DNA of 64,000 bases, taken from assembly GCA_026874595.1 (NCBI GenBank), contig CM049311.1:43281676-43345675 (forward strand), read 5' to 3'. The notes beneath the pieces are model-generated. The model ran no database searches, was not told the DNA's origin, and was given only the letters and a program-made list of their open reading frames with translations. A program made the translations under genes and the position numbers. Of the stretch, positions 12,285 to 24,769 are shown piece by piece (positions within the stretch are counted from its first letter, which is position 1; every line of letters starts with the position of its first letter). This DNA comes from Sipunculus nudus. Lineage: Eukaryota > Annelida > Sipuncula > Golfingiida > Sipunculidae.

Positions 12285-13012
12285 TGTTACAGATGCTCTT
12301 TTTATTATGTGACACGGGCATAACTCCTGTTGTGGCACTCGTGTCTGGCCGTGTATTACATTCTATTTTTAATCCGTACTGGTTGAACTCTCGTTGTCAT
12401 GTAAGCCTTGGGTTTTTCACACCTGGTCGTAGGTCACGTGGTGAGCCTGGTGTGTGAAGATACAGCGCTGTTTTTCTATAGAATTCCTGAAACGCGTGTT
12501 TACTGTGATTGTGCAAGATCTTATAGACTGTTCGAGAAGTGGGAAATTCTCAGCTTGTGGTGAAGAGTATATAAAGGGGGCTGTGTATTAGAAAGGGCAG
12601 AGAGCAGAGAAGATTCCAGCGGACACAGAAGCGTGTGTCAGATTCTAGGACCTTATCCGGACAATGTGGCAATTATTGATTTTCAAAGACTTTCTCCTGG
12701 ATTTAATGCATTTGGACTTCAGTTTACTTTCTGGGTTGTTGCAAGAACTTTCCACTGGACTGTCATTCTCCAAGAGTATACATTTAGAGAACTTATCGTG
12801 GTGACGGTGTTGGTATCCAGGTACTGTTCACATTATTTTTTATGTGATTGTATTGACTTGTTGCTGTACCGCTGTTTTACTGTATAATTGTATTGATTTA
12901 GTGTATTGTAATGTTAGGGTTGTTTTAAGAATAAATTACAGTTATTTGTCAACAAATAACCACTGACTTTTTTATTCATTCCCCTAGACATTTCACGCTG
13001 CCTAGTGTTACA
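12285..13012 (+). repeat. Possible solo LTR
   Basis: The segment starts TGTTACAGATG and ends CTAGTGTTACA, i.e. TG...CA with TGTTACA at both edges. It carries a good TATA box (TATATAAA, 12568-12575), a GC-richer stretch expected near a start site, and AATAAA at 12930-12935 about 80 bp from the end. This order (U3-R-U5-like) fits an LTR. I could not see a clear target duplication or a second copy, so the call is tentative. A host promoter with a short noncoding transcript is the main alternative. Confidence 0.45.
12568..12575 (+). promoter_or_regulatory. TATA box in the LTR-like segment
   Basis: TATATAAA followed by GGGGG, about 360 bp upstream of an AATAAA signal at 12930-12935. Confidence 0.5.
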
Positions 13013-13169
13013 GAATCTGATTTTTTTTATCTCCATTACAGAATTCGTGTTCATCACGCATACGTGATCTGTTAATATTAGGTTCCGTAACAGCAGTTTT
13101 AGTTTATATCTGAGCCTACCCTTAAGATCAGTTTTGTAAATTATAGAAATATAAGCTTTAATTAAAATG

Positions 13170-13196
13170 GCCAGTGCCACGGCACTGGCATTCCTA
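13170..13196 (+). other. Strong hairpin followed by CTAG
   Basis: Nine-bp stem GCCAGTGCC-AC-GGCACTGGC, then ATTC and CTAG. It resembles the 3' ends of the Helentron-like families, but the base after CTAG is A, and no matching 5' end was found. A poly-C tract follows at about 13204-13216. Confidence 0.35.
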
Positions 13197-13374
13197 GAAA
13201 AAGCCCCCCCCCCCCCTTTGCATAGATTGCCCATCTAATTTACGTGGGATTCCTTTTCCGGCGGTTTCCTGTTGCGCTGGCAACAACTAAACCCAAGGAG
13301 TTCAAAGGATAAATAATATCTACAGGCGCACATAAAGGTGATATATCGATATAATTTGATACATATAAAGTTTA

Positions 13375-15801
13375 TTTTTAGCTCAGCTGACTTTCAGTCA
13401 TGCTGGGCTATAGCGATGGGTCTTTGTCCGCCGTCCTTCTGTCCGGCCGGCCGGCCGGCCGTTAGCAGGGCACAAATCATAACTGTAGGGGCTAGGGCCA
13501 AGAACCCTATGCAGTCTTAGAGGTTATAAAAAGATCTCCTTGCAAACCTGAAATTAGGTCACTGCGACCTATATTCTCAAAGTTATGGGGTGTGTTTGCA
13601 CCCCCCAGAAATAACTCTTTGAGACAAAATTTTCATCCCAAACCTTCCATCTTTCACATACAGCTCACCTACCAACAGGGGAAGAACCATATTTTTTTTT
13701 AGGTCAAAAGGTCAAAGGTCAAGGTCACAGGAGCCTCTTCTTTGAAAAGCCTGTGGATGCATTTTAAGCCAACCCTTTCATCCCAATTCTTTGATTTTTC
13801 ACATATAGCTCACCTACTAAGTTGGAGAAGAATCCTGTAGATTTTGAGGTCACAAGGTCAAAGGTCAGGGTCACAGGATCCATTTCTTTGAAAAGGTTGT
13901 GGACACATTTCAAGCTAGACTTTTCATTCCAAACCTTCCAGCACTGAAATCGCTTCTCTGCCAACAGGGGAAAAAACCTGTTGATTTTGAGGTCAAAGGT
14001 CAAGTTCACAGCACCCACTTCTTGCGTGGAGTCGTTTTCAGGCAAACTTTTCAATCTGTACCTTCCATCTGTCATATAAGGCTTACCTACCAATAAAGGA
14101 AGAAGCCTATTGATGTTGAGGTCAAAAAGTCAAAGGTCAAGGTCACAATATTTAATTGTTCTAAATGCTTGTGAGCATATTTCAAGTGTAACTGTTCAAC
14201 CCAAACCTTCAGTCTTTCACATATGCCACATCTATGCATCACTCAGTTTGACTCAAACTTCATATTTATGGGTCTTTTTGCTTGAATAAATTACTTATTG
14301 ATTTCGGGGTCAGCTGGTCAGCAGGTTAAAGGTTGCAGGTCAAAGTTATTCACCTATTGGTTGCCATGTAATTACACCAGATTTAAGTGGTTAGTAGTTA
14401 CCCATCATTTAGAAAGAATCCAGTTGATATATGGGCAAAAGGCCAAGGTCATAGGTCAGGGATGTTCACAATTACTTATTTTATAGACCATCTCTATTTT
14501 TCTTGTATATATAACCATCCCACTCCAGCTGGTACATCTCCCTGTGTGGCTGTAATTGTGAGTGACACTGGTGACATATGACTCCCTTTTGTATCAGCCT
14601 ATTAAGTGATAAGGCTCAGTGATAAGTACTTCGTTACTTCATAACAAAAATACTGTTGTTAGAATGCTTCAGCCAGGCATTAAGACTATGAGAGTATAGT
14701 ATTAAGGTTTAGCTGCTGATTTATAAGATGATGGGAACATTTTGCAGTTTATTTATGGAATCCTAGCAATAAACTTAGTTTCCTAGATATCTGAATATTT
14801 TAATATATATCACCACATATAAAAGCAAGTGTTTGTTCTCATAATATGTGGATGTGTACCTTGATTTAGGATGGCTTTTTGTTTTATTTCAAGACTCTTA
14901 GTCATTCTTTCTGCATTTCTTTTCTTTCAGGTTAAGCAGTTTACCTACCCTGCTGACCCCATTGAAAAGCAGAGTGATAATAAAAAATATTGGACTTACA
15001 CTTTTTACAATTGCATATCTATAAATCTGATATGAGGGCCTGGACATGCCTTTTGAATTATTTTGGGCATTCATTACCGGATAATTTGCCCAAGTTTGGT
15101 CTCTTATTGGAGAACGTGGGATATCAAATGTCATACTTGTCAGAAATCCATAATGTCTGCCAGTTAGCCACCTTAGAAATTCTTTCTTCAGTGCAGTTTC
15201 AGTAATTTTTCTTTAATGTTTGGTCCGATTTAGAGAATGTTTGTTGTCTGATTTCAGACTTGTCAGAAGTCCAATATGGCCACCAGGCAACCATCTTTTA
15301 ATTCCTTTTGATCATATTATCTCAAGAACAGTTAAAGTGAATGCATTTGGATGTATATTTATGTAATCTTGTAAAGGATTGGGTGAAATATTTCTGAATA
15401 AATATTCCCATCATTTATAAAAGTGCAGTACAGTTGGCTTGTATTGAATAAAAATTCATACAGAAGCACCCGTTTCTCAATAATTCTTGCATGTATTTCC
15501 TTGATTTTTGCTTTATATTTTGATCTTATATTTTCCCTTTGTGGTGTTCCTTTGAGACTGACAGGTTTCAAGCAAGCTGTTGGAATAGTTCCTGATAGGT
15601 TAACAATCATGCATTTTCCTCAGACCATCAATTCACTGTGTTTTAACCAGACATAGGTGATATATATTTCTGTTGTCATAGAAAATTTTCAACAAATTGG
15701 CAAATTGGTTCTTCAAAATTTGACTGGAAGTAGTGAATCTCAGTCTATGATGTCACAGGTCATGCTTGGCAGCTGTGCGTCATGACCCATGGGTCACTTG
15801 T
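13375..15801 (+). mobile_element. AGCTCAGCTGA-family Helentron-like element, long copy
   Basis: Begins TTTTTAGCTCAGCTGACT, followed by a second inverted half AGTCATGCTGGGCTATAG that can fold with it. Ends with CAGCTGTGCGTCAT, the 12-bp palindrome GACCCATGGGTC (15784-15795) and ACTTGTT. The same start and end pair is seen at 20109-21649. The interior 13620-14480 has five GGTCA-rich units as in 1-700; 14500-15760 holds other sequence including phrases repeated twice ('TTGTCAGAARTCCA', 15139 and 15262). No coding capacity. The full extent assumes that the first downstream 3' end belongs to this start. Confidence 0.5.
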
Positions 15802-16659
15802 TATATATGGATACAAGATTGCTTCTCTTTCGCACAACAAACATGGTATTTCATGTAGCAGGTCCCTCTTTGTACCGCAGGGTGAACTCTCACCGCCAGA
15901 CGCTCGGACTCCATATCACAGATAAATGGAGTCCGTACATGTGTCGGGCTATGGTCCGATAAACGTTAACAATGAGGCTGAGGGTTATATAGTGTTTTAA
16001 AGTCTCGCCGAACTCAACATAAGCGACGGCCTAAAAATATTAAGACAAATTAAATGTTGAAGTGTGGCGCTGACCGTCCGGGAACCGGCCAAGATTTCCA
16101 GTCCATGAAATAAGAGGGTCAGATAGTGGAAAATTAGTTATATGAGTTACCGCAAGATGGCGGTACCGAAACTAAGTGCGATACAACGCGGGAACGTTTG
16201 ATTTCTCTGTCAGAAGCAACAATTAAGTCACAACTATTTCATGGACTGGGCCAGTCTAGCAACATCACATTCATTTAGAACTAGGAGAAAGGGAACCACA
16301 CATGCTTAATAATATTGCATGTATAATCATAATAATATGGCAAACTTAATAATATTGTCAAACGGCTGTAACATCATTAGGATTTACATTTTCAAATGCA
16401 ACAAAGTACAATTTTATTTAATCGAATTGGATCGGCCCAATTATTTCCACTAAGTAAAATGTTTACGTAACATATGGGGCTTGTCCAAAATGACGCCCAG
16501 ATTTGAGGCCGGAGAAAAGGTGGTTGGAGTAATAAATTATGTAGATCACCAAAAGTGTGACTCTTGGGTTAATCTGGTTTTGAAAGCGGAACGCTATTCA
16601 GAGGGACTGTGTTACGGGTAGTCCAGAACTGGGCCTCACAAACACCCAGCCCCCAACTC
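15802..16659. other. Unassigned sequence
   Basis: No ORF of interest and no match to other parts of the window. An inverted motif (GGACTCCAT...ATGGAGTCC, about 15909-15934) could form a small hairpin. Confidence 0.35.
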
Positions 16660-16679
16660 GTCTGCAGCGACGAAACGTG

Positions 16680-16802
16680 ATATCTATATATTAATAGCGT
16701 AAGGCGATTTTTGTAAATTTCCGTATCTTCTCTGTTACCACCGTACGGATTGGCCTGATTTTCAACATAAATATGCTCCGGATTTGTCCGAAGAGATTCC
16801 AC
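16680..16802 (+). repeat. Short dispersed repeat, copy 1
   Basis: About 120 bp similar to 19640-19762 in the same orientation: 'ATCTATATATTAATAGCGTAA', 'TTTCCGTATCTYCTCTG', 'GATTTTCRACATAMATATG' and 'TCCGAAGA' occur in the same order. The family is not recognised. Confidence 0.6.
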
Positions 16803-17702
16803 CCACTTTTATTTGCATTATATGCGTATTATGTGCATAATTAATAATTTTAATATTTGCTCCCCCCGGGGCGCCTCTTTTCTTTGTGTCATCGGGCCCG
16901 GTAATACTATGGCCATAGATTGTGTGATTGCAGGACAGAGTTTTACTCCTGGGGCCCTCTCTGGGGGTTTCTCACATTTCGTGGTGACCGGCCCGAAATA
17001 ATCCCCATTGGTGATCTCTTCTCAAAAGGCAACCTCCGCGCAGCGAAAAGGTCTGTTGTGCACAAGGGGGTATCGCGTGAGGAAAATGCTCAAGAGAGGG
17101 ATCTTTTAAATAATGGAAATTTTCCGAAAGGCTTTGAATGCAGGGCAGTTAAGTGTGTAAAACCTGGACCCCAAAAACCCCATTAATTTCCAATATTTAT
17201 ACCGATAAAAACACCACTTTTGCTGATGTAGGAACAGAGCAAGGTCCCTAAATGTCGCAGCTTTGTAAATGACCCATACACTGAAAGATTTAAGTTTACA
17301 AAAATATTTCGATGAAAACGGACCCCATTTACTTGACTTTGCTGACTGTTCCATATTGACACCCCCCAGTAACCACCGCTCATATTTTTGTTTATGACTA
17401 AAAGGGGGGGGGGGACTAGCACCCATGTCACTCACTAAATATAATTTTTTTTTTTTAAATGAAAATACATGTATAATCGTAAGGGCACACTGGGGTAGAT
17501 TTATTTTAAGTGCACTTACAGTCGTTGCGGACCTGAGACTGATAATTCAGAGCTCTTCCACATAACAACCGGTTTCGTGTCTCATTCATAACAACCATGC
17601 AATTTTAAGTTGGCAATAATATAAATACCGAAAGGAATTGTTGATTACTTGCATCTCAAGCAACTACAGGTTCCAAAATAATGATTTTGTAAATGTTTTT
17701 AT
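16803..17702. other. Unassigned sequence with a poly-G tract
   Basis: Two overlapping short frames at 16813-17186 show no recognisable domain. A poly-G run of about 12 lies near 17403-17414 and an A/T run near 17446. No other structure seen. Confidence 0.35.
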
Positions 17703-18876
17703 TGTATCCGCCAAAACTAAGTTTTGCGGATACTATGTTTTTGACCGGGTTCCGCCGCCGCCGCTGCGTTCGTTTCTGGAGAACTCCTCTGAGACTACTG
17801 GACTGATTTTTCCGAAACTTACACAAATTATCGGGTCACATGTGAACTGGTGCCTAACCAAGTGACCTTGACCTCTGACCTTTCGTCTCTGCCCAGCATC
17901 CGTTTGTGCGTCTGTTTCCACACATAAACCCATATATCTCGGGAACCGTTTGACCGATCCGGAAAAAATTTTTACACAAATGTAGCCCTGGGATAGCTTT
18001 ATAACATACACAACAAAAGGTGGCTCCACCTCGACCATGTTTGCACAGTGTCCATCTGTTCATCTGCCTGGGGTTAAAATCACTCATATCTCTGCAGTGG
18101 TTTGACTAATTCACCTTAAATTCGGCATGTGTATACATCCTAGATAGCTTTCTCGATTTTATGACAGGTGGCGCCACCTACATTCACGTTAACGCTGCAG
18201 ACATCCAAGCTCATATCTCGGGAACCGTTTGACCAATCAGGAAAAAAAATTTACACAAATGTAGCCCTGGATAGCTTTATAACATTCACAAAAATGGTGG
18301 CGTCACCTGCAGCCATTTTTACACAGCGTCCATCTGTTTGTCTGCCTTTGGTTAAAATCACTCATATCCCTGCAGTGGTTTGACCAAATTACCTGAAATT
18401 CAGCATGCTTATACATCCCGCATAGCTTTCTTGATTTTATGACAGGTGGTGCCATCTACATTCACATTCATGCTGTAGACATCCATGCTTATATCTCCGG
18501 ACTCATTCAACCAATCAGGAAAATTTTTTTACACAAATGAAGCCCTTGGATAGCTTTAAAACATACACAAAAATGGTGGCGCAACCTGCAGCCATTTTTG
18601 CACAGCGTCCATCTGTTTGTCTGCTGTGGGATAAAATCACTCATATCTCTACAGTGGTTTGACTTTTCCACATCAAATTTTGCTTGTGTATATATCTTGG
18701 ATAGTTTCAAATAACAGGTGGCGCCACCTACAATCATGTTTATGTGGCAGAGATCCGTTCTAATATTTAACACTTAACTCTATATCCCCTTGCCACTCAA
18801 TCCATGCCTTACTTCACCCGTCCTTCTCTGATTTTGGCGGATACACGTAGTCGCTTGTCGACTACCCGTGGTCTAG
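17703..18876 (+). mobile_element. Helentron-like element, GTATCCGCC family, copy 1
   Basis: Starts TTGTATCCGCCAAAACTAAG, with the inverted half TTTTGCGGATAC forming a 5' hairpin. Near the 3' end GGCGGATAC recurs, followed by the hairpin GTAGTCG-CTTGT-CGACTAC, seven bases, and CTAG then T (18851-18877). The internal part has three to four repeated units (about 300 bp) containing AGGTGGCGCCACCT, 'ACACAGCGTCCATCTGTTTG' and 'AAATCACTCATATC'. A diverged second copy lies at 26645-27542. The hairpin-plus-CTAGT end is a Helitron/Helentron hallmark. No Rep/helicase frame is present, so it is non-autonomous. Confidence 0.72.
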
Positions 18877-19636
18877 TTATTATACTTTTTAAAACACTAC
18901 ACAAATTAAATGAATTTCAAATATAAAGTTATGAATAAAAACTGAGACAGAAAAAATGCAAAAATACAGATAAAACAATAATAAATCACATGGGTGTTAT
19001 GGCTAAACGTGATGTGAAAATATGTACTAAAGCAATGGTAAAACAACGAATAAAAGAGGTCCGTGCGCCAGGGTCTGTAAGTGTTAATTATCAAATTTTG
19101 TAGCAAAACAGACTAATTTTTTTTATGTTTTAACCAAACATAATATAAAATATGACTTTGGATACGTTTATGCTAAAATATCTGGACAAATTACCATGAA
19201 AGTTTAAGAATTGCAGATTTTTCTTGGGGTCGGAGTCCGTGGGGTCCGGGTTTTACACATTGCCTGAATGCAGTGACTGTCTCACTTGAAACATTGGCTC
19301 AGCTTTCAAACAGGTAAAGGTCTTTGAGAGTCGTGATATTTAGAAATATATGCAGTCATAAAATTTACTACCTAATATAATGCTAACACGAACTTTTGCG
19401 CAGTGGGATTGCCCAACCATGCGAGTGTTCAGTTTTTGTTTTTTTTGCGTGATAACGGGAATGCAATTATCGATAACACGTCACAGGGCTAAGCCTAAGC
19501 TGTACTACATCCTTTACGGATCCTTGCGGATTGACAGGCTCGGAGGGCAACTTTCAATGGCGATGTTCAGCATAATATATTTTCATATAAAAATGATTTC
19601 ATTTATCAAATCAACTGCATAACACCATGCATATAA
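18877..19636. other. Unassigned AT-rich sequence
   Basis: No repeat or ORF support found. Flanked by the Helentron-like element on the left and the short dispersed repeat on the right. Confidence 0.35.
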
Positions 19637-19639
19637 TGG

Positions 19640-19762
19640 ATCTATATATATTAATAGCGTAACGCGATTAGTGTGATTTTCCGTATCTCCTCTGACACCA
19701 CGGATTGCCGTGATTTTCGACATACATATGGTGCGGGTTTCTCCGAAGACATTTCACCATAC
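19640..19762 (+). repeat. Short dispersed repeat, copy 2
   Basis: Direct-orientation partner of 16680-16802; see the shared words there. The two copies bracket the Helentron-like element at 17703-18876. Confidence 0.6.
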
Positions 19763-20108
19763 GTACAGGAACGTATTCGTCAAGTCATCCAGACTCCGAC
19801 ATAAGGTCAACTCAAAGACAGAACACCAAATGTGGGATTCAAAGAGATCTTATGACGGTAATATCGTACAACCAAGGTATTCATCTATGACAGACTATTT
19901 GACATCAGAACTAAATGCTCGCCCCAAAGCTTGTAATCCTACTTAGTAGTATTCTTTTTACGTATGGTTGTTTCGTCGCCTCCACATATATGGAGCTAAG
20001 TGGTGTTTGAACACGATACGATCGTATTTTCTGGAAAAGGCAGCTTTATTATTGGTTTCACGGACGGTGTGACATTAAAACTTCCTCACCATGGCAAAAG
20101 TTTTTATT

Positions 20109-21649
20109 TTTAGCTCAGCTGACTGTATAAGTCAACTGAGGTATAGGAATGGCGCTTTGTCCACCATCCGTTAGCAGGGCACAAATTGTAACTGCTAGTC
20201 CTAGAAACTTCTTAGTGAACACCAAGGGATGTCAATAAAAAATCTCCTTGGAAACTGAAATTAGGTCACTGCGACCTATATCCTCCGAGCTATAGGGCTT
20301 GAAAGTACCCCCAAGAATAATAAAAAAAATGATACAAAACCTCCAATATCTTGATAATTTATGCATGGATTGTCATGAATCTTGCCTTGAATATTGACCA
20401 TGACTAGTTTTGTCAGTTCCCATAAAGTGTTGGTGCCTGCTGTATTTTTTGTTATTTTAACGAATATTTTTCTGTTTTGTTAACTATAAAATGACAACAA
20501 TCATGTCAGTTTGTCAGCTGTGATTACATCTAGTGTCCAAAAACCTAGTGTGTTAATTGATCACAAGTGGATGCCCTATAGTAATCACACTGTCTGTCTG
20601 TCTGTCTGTTTGTCCGTCTGTCTGTCCATCCATCCATCCATCCACACAAAATTATTTCCAGATGATAACTCCAGGTTGGATTGACACATTGATTTAAAAC
20701 TTGACTTACATACGGCCCATTACTAAAACAAGAACCTATATGATTTTGGGGTCAAAAGTCAAGGTAACAGGACTCACTTATTTAAAAAAGATTATGGCTG
20801 CAGTTTAAGCCAAGCTTTTCATCCCAAACTTTCCATCTTGCCCATTTATCTAACTTGCCAGTACAGGGAAAGCATAAATGAATTTGGGGTCACAATGTCA
20901 AAGGTCAAGGTCACAGGGGCCATCGGTTCACAAATTAGTTTCCAGATGGTAATTCCATTTTGGTGTGACATATTGGTTTCAAACCTAACTTATATATGTC
21001 TCAATACTATAATAAGAACCGTGTGAATTTTGGGGTCCAACGGTCAAGGGTCAAGGTCCCATTTTTAAAAAAGAATGTGTATGCATTTAAAGCCAAACTT
21101 TCCATCGCAAATCTTCCATCTTCAAGATATTGCTCACCTGCCAACAGGGGAAGATTCTGTTCGATTTTGGGGTCATAGGGTCAAAGGTCAAGGTCACAGG
21201 GCCCATCGATTCACAAATTAGTTTGTGGATGATAATTCAGCTTTGGATAGACAGATTGGCTTTAAACTTTATTTAATAATGACCCACCACTAAAGTAAAT
21301 TCATTTTGATTTTCAGGGTCCAGAGGTCAAAGTTTAAGGTCACAGGAGCCACATCTTTATAAAGATTGTGGATGCTCTGTAAATCGAACTTTTCATCCAG
21401 AACTTTCCATCTTTCAGACCTGTCTTACTTGCCCAAAGTGAGGAAATCTGTAGATTTTGAGGTTACCTGGTCAGAGGTCAAGGTCACATTTCAAAAGACT
21501 GTTACAATAATCTGAATGCTACAAGTTCAAGGATAATAAGTTCTAAGAATTTTTGGTCACAAGGTCACAGGACTGTCATTCTGAAAAATTTCTTTAAAAA
21601 TATCCTTATAGACAAATTCAGCTGAGCATGGAGACCCATGGGTCCCTAG
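20109..21649 (+). mobile_element. AGCTCAGCTGA-family Helentron-like element, compact copy
   Basis: Starts TTTAGCTCAGCTGACTGTAT with the folding partner AGTCAACTGAGGTATAG. Ends TTCAGCTGAGC, eight bases later the palindrome GACCCATGGGTC (21633-21644), then CCTAG and T. The inverted AGCTCAGCTGA/TCAGCTGAGC pair acts as the subterminal repeat. The interior has (GTCT)n/(CCAT)n simple repeats (20590-20642) and about five GGTCA-rich units of roughly 150-280 bp (20740-21500). At 1541 bp this is the clearest example of the family in the window. Noncoding. Confidence 0.75.
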
Positions 21650-22270
21650 TTAATACAACTGCAAAATTTTCGTAAGTGGAAGTGCAATTACTTCAGTTAT
21701 TTTGTATTTTGGGTTAGGGAGACACGGCCCATATACTGCTCATAACTGCCATGACATAAGCAGTAATACATATTTGTACCGGGGACATTTTTTTTTGTTA
21801 TTAACCCTGCTTTATAGGGGATAAAGACATCTTTAAACTTGGAGTTTATGCAATTACTTACCATAACAGAACTGTCTTAATAAAATGAGATACCTGAGAT
21901 CATGAATAGTTGTCTCCCTTTTACAGACATATCGTACAGGCCTACGGAGGGTAGTATGGGGTGGTGACTGTGGGTTGTGACTATGTGGGTTGGTGACTAT
22001 AATTGATTCTCAGATATATTTATCATTTTAGTCATCTTGGTCTTTAGTAGCGTCGAGCATGGAAGTGGCACATTCCATTGTTCCAGTGTCTGATCAGGCG
22101 GAAAGCATCTCCCAGCTAAATGCTCAAATCCCAGTACCACAAATGTTATCTCAATTATGAAATGTACCATGCTTTATCCTCTGGCAGCAATATCATGGTT
22201 GTCCCATGGAAAAAATATCCAATAATTCCCAAAGCTGTGCATGTAAGTGATGTTTACTTAGCCGCATTTA
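21650..22270. other. Unassigned sequence
   Basis: No coding or repeat support. Contains a short GTGGTGACT/GTTGGTGACT direct repeat near 21960-22000. Confidence 0.3.
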
Positions 22271-22543
22271 TAAGCTAAGATTCCATATGTACAGAATGCG
22301 GGATGCGGACAAAATCACTATTGACTAAATAAATAAGGTGAGATTCCTTATGCGATGATCCGGCATGTGGAATGTGTATCTGGCAAGACGAATCACTAGA
22401 TGTGATGACTCTTGCCTGCTCCACGTGGTGTCAAGGGGCAACACATGGAAAACATTTATGCTACAGTGCTGGTGCATACAACATTTCTCAACAAACATAC
22501 TGCAAGCCGCATTCCGCATTTTGTACATAGGAATCTTAGCTTA
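22271..22543. mobile_element. MITE-like palindromic element
   Basis: The 38-bp left end (TAAGCTAAGATTCC...GCGGGATGCGG) is inverted at the right end (CCGCATTCCGCATT...GGAATCTTAGCTTA) with few mismatches. Total 273 bp and noncoding. Target duplication is not clear, so the superfamily is open. Confidence 0.72.
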
Positions 22544-22587
22544 TCTCTTAAATGTACGGGTATGCTGTCCATGTACAATCCAGGAGA

Positions 22588-24110
22588 TTATTAGCTCAGC
22601 CGACTATAAATTTGGCATACCATCAGATGTCCCCAAAATCTTCTACCATACCAAAAATTGGGTCCCTAGGACTTCATTCCTTGGAGATATTAAGGAAAAA
22701 CCTCCGTTTTCCATTAAAACCAATTGTTACACTTCAAGACTGCCTTATATCAAAACCACTGATTTCACTGTGATCATATTTAATATACATATTCCACTAT
22801 ACATTTACTATGTACATACCTGAAATTAGGCCAGTATTGCCTAATATTTTGAAGTTATGGGCCCGAACATAATGGACTTTGTAAAAAATCAGGAAATGTA
22901 ATTACTCATTTATTATGAGAATTGTTGAAGCTAGAGACTTTTTTCAGGTTATATCTTTATTTAATCACGATTCAATTGATACCCAAACTTAGATATGAAT
23001 ATTGTAAATTTTTAAAGTTATTAGCATAGATAATTCCCCACCAAGTGTTATATTGATATTGATAATTTTTTTACATATTAATTCCTCTATATATTTCCTA
23101 TGTACATACCAGAAATTAGTTCAATATTTTTAAATTTCTATAAATTATGGGCCCTAACTTTATGCACTTTGTAAAAATTCAGGAAATATATTTACTCCCT
23201 TAACTTGAGAATTGCTGAAGCTGGAGACTTTTTTCAGGTATGTAACTATATTTAATCAAGATTCAATTGTATACCCAAAACTAGATCTGAATTTTTCAAG
23301 TTTTATTAGTTATAAGCATAAATATAAAGTCAGTACCTTAAATTTTGCCCAGATTTGACAATTGCAAATTTTTTTCCTGTAATTGCTGTGGATTTAATTT
23401 TCACAGCATGTTTTTATAACCATTTCATCTGTAAACATCTAAAATTTGAAACCAGTTGATCAAAAATGGTAGATTTAATTCAAGTTTTCAAGCACTGTGT
23501 AAAGTATTTTTTAGATCAAGCTAGTATTATGTAGTTTGCTCGAGCTCAGCTCCCGAGCTTCCCCGGCCAGCTCTCAGCTCCCAAAATTTGGCATACAGTT
23601 CCCCAAATCCCCAACCATACCAAAAGTTTGGTCACTGGGACTTCATTCTTGTGAGATATTAAGAAAAAAATTCAATTTTCCATTAAAACCCCATTGTTAC
23701 ACTTCAAGACTGCCTAATATCAAAACCACTGATCTGACTTTGACCATATATAATATACATGTTCTTCCATACACTCTCAATGCACATGGCCTGAAATGAT
23801 GTCAGTATTGCGTAATTTGGTTTTAGTAATGGGCCGGAACATAATGCACTTTTTAAAAAATCAAGAAATATATTTATTACATGAGAGATATATGAGAATT
23901 GCGGAAGGTAAGGATTTTTTGTCAGGGATATAACATTATTTAATCAATATTTAATTGTATACCCAAAATTGGTTTTGAATTTTTTCAAATTTTATAAGTT
24001 ATAAGCATAAATATAAAATCAGTACCTTACATTTTGCCCAACTTTGACAATGGCAAATTTGTTTTCATTAAGCACTTGATAATTTTTTTATATCATGCAC
24101 ACACAAGGAT
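22588..24110 (+). repeat. AGCTCAG-related repeat, internally duplicated
   Basis: Begins with the degraded start TTAGCTCAGCCGACTATAA and then carries phrases repeated about 970 bp apart: 'CTTCAAGACTGCCT', 'ATATCAAAACCACTGAT', 'TTTAATATACAT', 'GTATACCCAAA' (22735-23290 versus 23700-24000). The same phrases occur at 33175-33260, 56190-56280 and 56865-56960. Noncoding. Confidence 0.6.
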
Positions 24111-24769
24111 TTCAGCTTGTTATGAGTTTTGAAAGTTGAAAGAAATTGGCTAAAAACTGTAGCTGTTATTAAAGTGTTTATGAGACCATGTCACACCCAG
24201 GCTCTACTACCCAGCCCCTCTTCAGTCACCTGCATGTCACCTTGTGACCTTTCAGGCAAATTATGCACGCTTGAGGCTGGGCATATATATGGTCAGCCAG
24301 GCAGCATATGGCTGGCCACAGTTGATTCAGGTGTCCAACCCTATTCATTTTTTTGTTGTTTTGACCAACAACATAAAAATAAACTATAAATAAATAAATT
24401 TTTATAGGTCTACAATACCAACTTTAAGAAAAAATTAATAGAAAAGAAATTTGACAGTTGATTAGTAACAGGGAATTACCTTACTTATGTTTTGGGGATT
24501 TTGTATGGATGGATGAAAATGTATTCCAAATAACACCATGGAGTCACCTATGGTATCTTTATTTCAGTTATAATAATAAAAAAATTAAAACCCCACACAA
24601 AGTCGGCATATTATGGTTTAAGCACTGTCACGCCACTGTTGCTGCCGCCACCTCCACCACTACTGCAGAGATTTTGTTTGGACGCAATAACTCAAAAAAT
24701 GTTTTACGGATCTTTACCTAACTTGACATATGCATATATATGGGTAAGGGGAGGAAGCCTGTTTAAAAT

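Noticed and set aside
16813-17186. Two overlapping plus-strand frames as a small gene
   Set aside because: Short, no domain, no homologous copy, and codon use looks random.
20590-20642. (GTCT)n/(CCAT)n tract as a separate feature
   Set aside because: It is a constant part of the AGCTCAGCTGA family and appears in the same place in other copies (31900, 57885, 63117).
22365-22823. 152-codon open frame as a host gene
   Set aside because: It starts inside a palindromic MITE and runs into a dispersed repeat; no domain, no codon bias.
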